A stretch of DNA of 64,000 bases from Candidatus Omnitrophota bacterium (GTDB lineage: Bacteria > Omnitrophota > Gorgyraeia > Pluralincolimonadales > Pluralincolimonadaceae), in the NCBI GenBank assembly GCA_041653595.1, contig JBAZFB010000002.1:62001-126000 (forward strand), written 5' to 3'. The notes beneath the pieces were generated by a model, which made no database searches, was not told where the DNA came from, and saw only the letters and a list, made by a program, of their open reading frames with translations. The translations under genes were made by a program, and so were the position numbers. Numbering within the stretch: position 1 is the stretch's first letter; the number at the start of each line of letters is the position of its first letter. Positions 60,438 to 64,000 of this stretch are shown here, in pieces.

Positions 60438-62558
60438 CTATTCTATCTTTATTTTTGAGAGGTCTGCCGCCTTATCTACGTAAACGGCATGTATCGCCTT
60501 AAGCAGCGATAACCTGTTCGTCCGCAACACCTGGTCGTCTGCGTTGACGACGACCTTCTCGAAGAATAAATGGATCGGCCCGCCAAATGCCTCCGCGTAC
60601 AACTTTGTCGCCCCGGCGTAATCGCCTGCGTCGATCCTCTCCCCTATCTTTCCTTTACTCTTCTCGTATATCTCCCAAAGGTCGCGTTCGAGCTGTTCTT
60701 TGAACAGCTCTGGCCTCACCTTGGCGGTTTCTCCCTTGAAATCCTTAGCGCCTTTAAGTATATTGGAAGCCCTTTCCACTACCTTTGCGGCTTCCAAGAA
60801 ATACTTGGCTTGGGCTATTGAGGAAAAATCTTCGAGTTTCTTGTTCAACCGGTCAAACCTGCCGATCCTCGGCGACAAAACAGAATCTATGATATCATCT
60901 TTATATTTTTTGTCCAGTAAAATATTCTTAAGCCTCTCCTTCTGGAAGGCGATTATCTGCGCTTTTACCGACGCTTTGTCGCAGGACAGAACGCCGCCAT
61001 AGAGCTCGAATGCCTTATCGAACAGGTCATCCAGGGAGACAGGGTATTTCCTCTCCGAGAGGATCTTGAGCAGGCCGAGGGATGCCCTGCGGGTACCGTA
61101 CGGGTCCTCGCTGCCGGTCGGGATGAATCCTATGGCATAGAAGCCGGTTATGGCGTCCACCTTGTCGGCGATGGCCAACACGCCCGGGATATTGCCGGCA
61201 GGTAGGGGATCGTTCGGCCCTTTAGGCAGGTAATGTTCGTATATCGCCTTGCAGACTTCCCTGTCTTCGCCGGTCTTCAGCGCGTATTCCCTGCCTACGA
61301 TGCCCTGAAGGTCGGGGAATTCCTTGACCATCTGCGTCACCAGGTCGGTCTTGCACAGTAGAGCGGCAAGTTCGGCCTTCTTCTTCTCTTCCTCAGGCAG
61401 GCCCAGGAGGTCTGCGATGTAACGCGCCAATTTTTGGAGCCTTATCGTCCGTTCGTACATGGTGCCAAGCTTTGCTTGGAACACCACGCCTTTTAACGAA
61501 TCGATCCTCTCCTCAAGCTTCACCTTGAGGTCTTCGCGCAGGAAGAAAATGCTGTCTTTTAGTTTCGCGTTCAGTATCGACTCGAACGTCCCGCGTATCA
61601 GGGCCGTATCCTTATGCTTTCCGTTCAGGATGGCGACGAACGCGGGAAGCGCCCTTCCCTTGTTGTCCTTAAGGAGGAATATCTTCTGGTTCTTCGCCAT
61701 CGAGCTTTCGAGGACCTCTACCGGGAGTTCCAGGTATTCCTTCGCGAATTTACCCGTGAAACCTACCGGCGACTCCGAGAGGAACGTGACCGTCTCTAGG
61801 AGCGCCTGGTTGTATTCTGCCGCAGCATCCTCGGCCCTCGCGGAGTCTTTAAGGATGGCGAGTATCTTTTTCCTCCTCGCCTCCTGGTCGAGGATTACGC
61901 CGTATTTTTTTAATTTAAGGAAATAGTCTCCGGCGGACCTTATCTTCACCGGTTCCATGACCGCGCTCTCGTAACGCGGAAGGCGCGTGGAATCCGATGA
62001 CGCCAGCGAGCCGAATTTGAAAGGGACCCGCTCGTCACCGTATAGGGCCAGTATCGAGCGGACAGGCCTCGCGAATTTTACGCCGCCGGCCTCCCATCTC
62101 ATGGCCTTTGGGAACTTGAGCGAGGCGATTATCTTCGGCAGGGAATCGGAAAGGACTTTTCCTGCCGGGAGGGACTCCTTCGCCCTCTCTATGAAGATAT
62201 ATTCACCCCTCTGCGTATTTTCTATCTTTATATCTTTTATTTCCGCGCCCTTGGACTTAAGGAAACCGAGGCACGCCTGCGTCGGCCTGCCGTCTTTATC
62301 GAAGGCGGCCTCTTTCGACGGACCGTTTATCTTCTCACGCTGAGGTTCCTGCCCCGGAGCGAGGCCTTCCACGAGGATGACCAGCCTGACCGGCGTGGCG
62401 AACGATCTTATAGCATTGAATTTAAGACGGTCCCCGGAAAGAGCGGCTGATACGGCCGAATGCAGCTGGTCAAGCGCGGGCGTTATATATCCCGCCGGCA
62501 GTTCTTCGCTGCATATCTCCATCAGGAAATCAGGGGTGACTGGTTTTTTATTTTTCAT
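60438..62558 (-). CDS. glyS: Glycyl-tRNA synthetase beta subunit
   Basis: 706 residues, the tRNA-binding beta chain of the bacterial (alpha2beta2) GlyRS. Landmarks: [22 protein letters not shown] at the start, the HD-like core (about 270-450: [47 protein letters not shown]), and the C-terminal anticodon domain. It overlaps glyQ by 11 bases, as is usual. Confidence 0.96.
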   Translation of the reverse strand: MKNKKPVTPDFLMEICSEELPAGYITPALDQLHSAVSAALSGDRLKFNAIRSFATPVRLVILVEGLAPGQEPQREKINGPSKEAAFDKDGRPTQACLGFLKSKGAEIKDIKIENTQRGEYIFIERAKESLPAGKVLSDSLPKIIASLKFPKAMRWEAGGVKFARPVRSILALYGDERVPFKFGSLASSDSTRLPRYESAVMEPVKIRSAGDYFLKLKKYGVILDQEARRKKILAILKDSARAEDAAAEYNQALLETVTFLSESPVGFTGKFAKEYLELPVEVLESSMAKNQKIFLLKDNKGRALPAFVAILNGKHKDTALIRGTFESILNAKLKDSIFFLREDLKVKLEERIDSLKGVVFQAKLGTMYERTIRLQKLARYIADLLGLPEEEKKKAELAALLCKTDLVTQMVKEFPDLQGIVGREYALKTGEDREVCKAIYEHYLPKGPNDPLPAGNIPGVLAIADKVDAITGFYAIGFIPTGSEDPYGTRRASLGLLKILSERKYPVSLDDLFDKAFELYGGVLSCDKASVKAQIIAFQKERLKNILLDKKYKDDIIDSVLSPRIGRFDRLNKKLEDFSSIAQAKYFLEAAKVVERASNILKGAKDFKGETAKVRPELFKEQLERDLWEIYEKSKGKIGERIDAGDYAGATKLYAEAFGGPIHLFFEKVVVNADDQVLRTNRLSLLKAIHAVYVDKAADLSKIKIE

Positions 62559-63420
62559 TTTTTCCGTTCAATCTCTCCAGGTAAAGGACGGCGCATGACT
62601 TCGCGAGGTTTCTTACCCTGGCTATGTATGTCGGGCGTTCGGTCGTGCTTACCGCCCCGCGCGCGTCGAGCATATTAAAGGCATGCGATGTCTTTAGCGT
62701 AAATTCGTAAGCCGGCGTCAACAGCTTCTCATTTAAAAGCCGCTTCGCCTCTTTCTCGTAGGCGGCGAAGAGCTCGGTATACATCTTCGCGTCGCTTACT
62801 TCGAAGTTATATTTCGAGCATTCCCTCTCGTCATTTTTGTGTATATCGCCGTAAGTGTGGGTCTTGTCCCACTTCAGTTTGTAGAGGTCGTATTCTCCCT
62901 GAATGAACATCGCTATCCTCTCGAGCCCGTAAGTTATCTCGCAGGGTATGACCTCCAGCTCTATCCCTCCCACCTGCTGGAAATATGTGAACTGTGTCAC
63001 CTCGAGGCTGTCGAGCCAGACTTCCCATCCCAGGCCCGATGCCCCCAGCGTCGGCGATTCCCAGTCATCCTCTACGAACCTGAAATCGTGCTTCTTCAGG
63101 TCTATGCCGAGGCTCTCGAGGCTGTCGAGGTACAATGCCTGGACGTTCTCCGGCGCAGGCTTAAGGATGACCTGGTACTGGTAATAGTGCTGCGCCCTTA
63201 AGGGGTTATCCGAGTACCTCCCGTCTGTCGGGCGCCTCGACGGCTGGACGAACGCGACATTCCAGGGCTCTTTATCCAGGCTCCTGAGGAATGTCAGGGG
63301 ATGGAACGTCCCGGCTCCCATTTCGATGTCATACGGCTGCGCCAGGAGGCAGCCCTTATCCGCCCAGTATTTCTCAAGCCCCATTATCAGGTCCTGGAAG
63401 GTCATGGCTTTTGTCTTCAT
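62548..63420 (-). CDS. glyQ: Glycyl-tRNA synthetase alpha subunit
   Basis: 290 residues, class II catalytic subunit that activates glycine. Blocks: [73 protein letters not shown] (motif 2) and [14 protein letters not shown] (motif 3 region). It overlaps recO by four bases (ATGA). Confidence 0.97.
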   Translation of the reverse strand: MKTKAMTFQDLIMGLEKYWADKGCLLAQPYDIEMGAGTFHPLTFLRSLDKEPWNVAFVQPSRRPTDGRYSDNPLRAQHYYQYQVILKPAPENVQALYLDSLESLGIDLKKHDFRFVEDDWESPTLGASGLGWEVWLDSLEVTQFTYFQQVGGIELEVIPCEITYGLERIAMFIQGEYDLYKLKWDKTHTYGDIHKNDERECSKYNFEVSDAKMYTELFAAYEKEAKRLLNEKLLTPAYEFTLKTSHAFNMLDARGAVSTTERPTYIARVRNLAKSCAVLYLERLNGKNEK

Positions 63421-64000
63421 GGCTTTAATTTTTGTATCTCCCTTATGAATTTTTTCGACCTTAGCGGCCTATCGAGGTGCGACGCCAGGAGCTTTTCCAC
63501 GAGCGAACCGAGTTCCTGCTCTATCGATTTCGATATCCTGAACTTCAGCAGTGAATCCCACGCCGCGTTCTTGAGCCGGTTGAAGGTCTGCGCTGTCCCC
63601 GGCGACACTTTTATCCCGCCGACGTTACTGCCTTCGGCGGTAGGGCCGAAACCCAAAAGCGTCAGCAGCCGTATCTCGAATACGCGGGTTATCTTTGTCG
63701 GTTCAGATCCCTTGGACAACAGCCTCAGTGAGTTAAGGAGCAGCCCGTATATATCGCCGTTATTTTCGGCCGGCTCGGTCAGCTCATCGACCAGTTCGAC
63801 CAGGTACGTCGCGTACGCTATCGCGCTAAGGCTTTTGCGAATGCCGAAGAACCCGTCTGCCAGGTCGCACTGGGTTATGTTCTGGAATTCGCTCTTGGTT
63901 TTTTCATAGAACACTATCTTGTTCAGGCCGAACAATTCGGCGGAACTCCCGTATTTCGACCTGTCGCCGCGGATCCCCTTCAGGACCCCTTTTATCTTGC
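63417..64000 (-). CDS. recO: DNA repair protein RecO (5' end beyond window)
   Basis: The frame is open to the right edge, so the N-terminus is missing. The visible part begins [46 protein letters not shown], the end of the RecO OB domain, and continues with the helical domain ([36 protein letters not shown]). The four zinc cysteines found in some RecO are absent. RecO loads RecA on SSB-coated DNA with RecR. First visible gene of the recO-glyQ-glyS-ppdK-sigma-apt run. Confidence 0.92.
   Translation of the reverse strand, partial: KIKGVLKGIRGDRSKYGSSAELFGLNKIVFYEKTKSEFQNITQCDLADGFFGIRKSLSAIAYATYLVELVDELTEPAENNGDIYGLLLNSLRLLSKGSEPTKITRVFEIRLLTLLGFGPTAEGSNVGGIKVSPGTAQTFNRLKNAAWDSLLKFRISKSIEQELGSLVEKLLASHLDRPLRSKKFIREIQKLKP

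Overview
The window reads as a chromosomal contig from a Gram-negative, uncultured-type bacterium of the PVC superphylum. Candidate phylum Omnitrophota is my best guess (inference). The grounds are the PVC small basic protein at 8863, a PEP-CTERM protein and a TIGR04073-type exosortase-associated protein, an autotransporter and a large porin (so an outer membrane), GlyRS as separate alpha and beta chains, and a housekeeping gene style (ATGA/TAATG overlaps, many TTG/GTG starts) at moderate GC. The standard genetic code applies: TGA is a normal stop throughout.

Layout. 1-14 kb, plus strand: thiamine genes (thiE, thiC), a PfkB kinase, tRNA-Gly, envelope and cell-wall proteins (degenerate LytM/LysM lipoprotein, SPOR, SH3), nucleotide hydrolases (HIT, dGTPase-like), an M50 protease, cspA, aroB, rnc. 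14.3-15.7 kb, minus: a GspA/GspB-like pair. 15.8-23.5 kb, plus: three PilZ genes, plsC, a 6S RNA, a K+ channel-like protein, a PAS-GGDEF-HD-GYP protein and a receiver-GGDEF gene broken by a frameshift, which together suggest c-di-GMP signalling. 23.6-26.8 kb: metY-metX-metW behind a SAM-II/SAM-V-type riboswitch. 27-34 kb: secreted and outer-membrane proteins, redox proteins (nitroreductase, glutaredoxin, trxB, tpx). 34.5-40.7 kb: autotransporter, membrane proteins, a CPBP protease.

40.7-44.6 kb is a markedly AT-rich accessory island. It holds a NACHT-like NTPase with pentapeptide repeats and, behind it, a three-gene toxin-antitoxin-chaperone cassette: an ADP-ribosyltransferase-like toxin, a small antitoxin and a SecB-like chaperone. 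The organisation is that of CmdTAC anti-phage systems. This is the most interesting locus. 44.7-46.9 kb is a LexA-small protein-DinB cassette with an operator inside its promoter. It is followed by an ORF6N gene with an in-frame stop. A family of short GGGGACGTGTCA-type repeats is confined to 32.6-46.9 kb, and one 30-bp palindromic element is inserted in frame in dinB.

47.8-64 kb, minus: an inositol monophosphatase gene with a disrupted 5' end, a PilZ protein, a GH57 glycosidase, a porin, a PDZ/TPR protein, two small exported proteins, a PHP phosphoesterase, tRNA-Arg, and a run recO-glyQ-glyS-ppdK-sigma70-apt.
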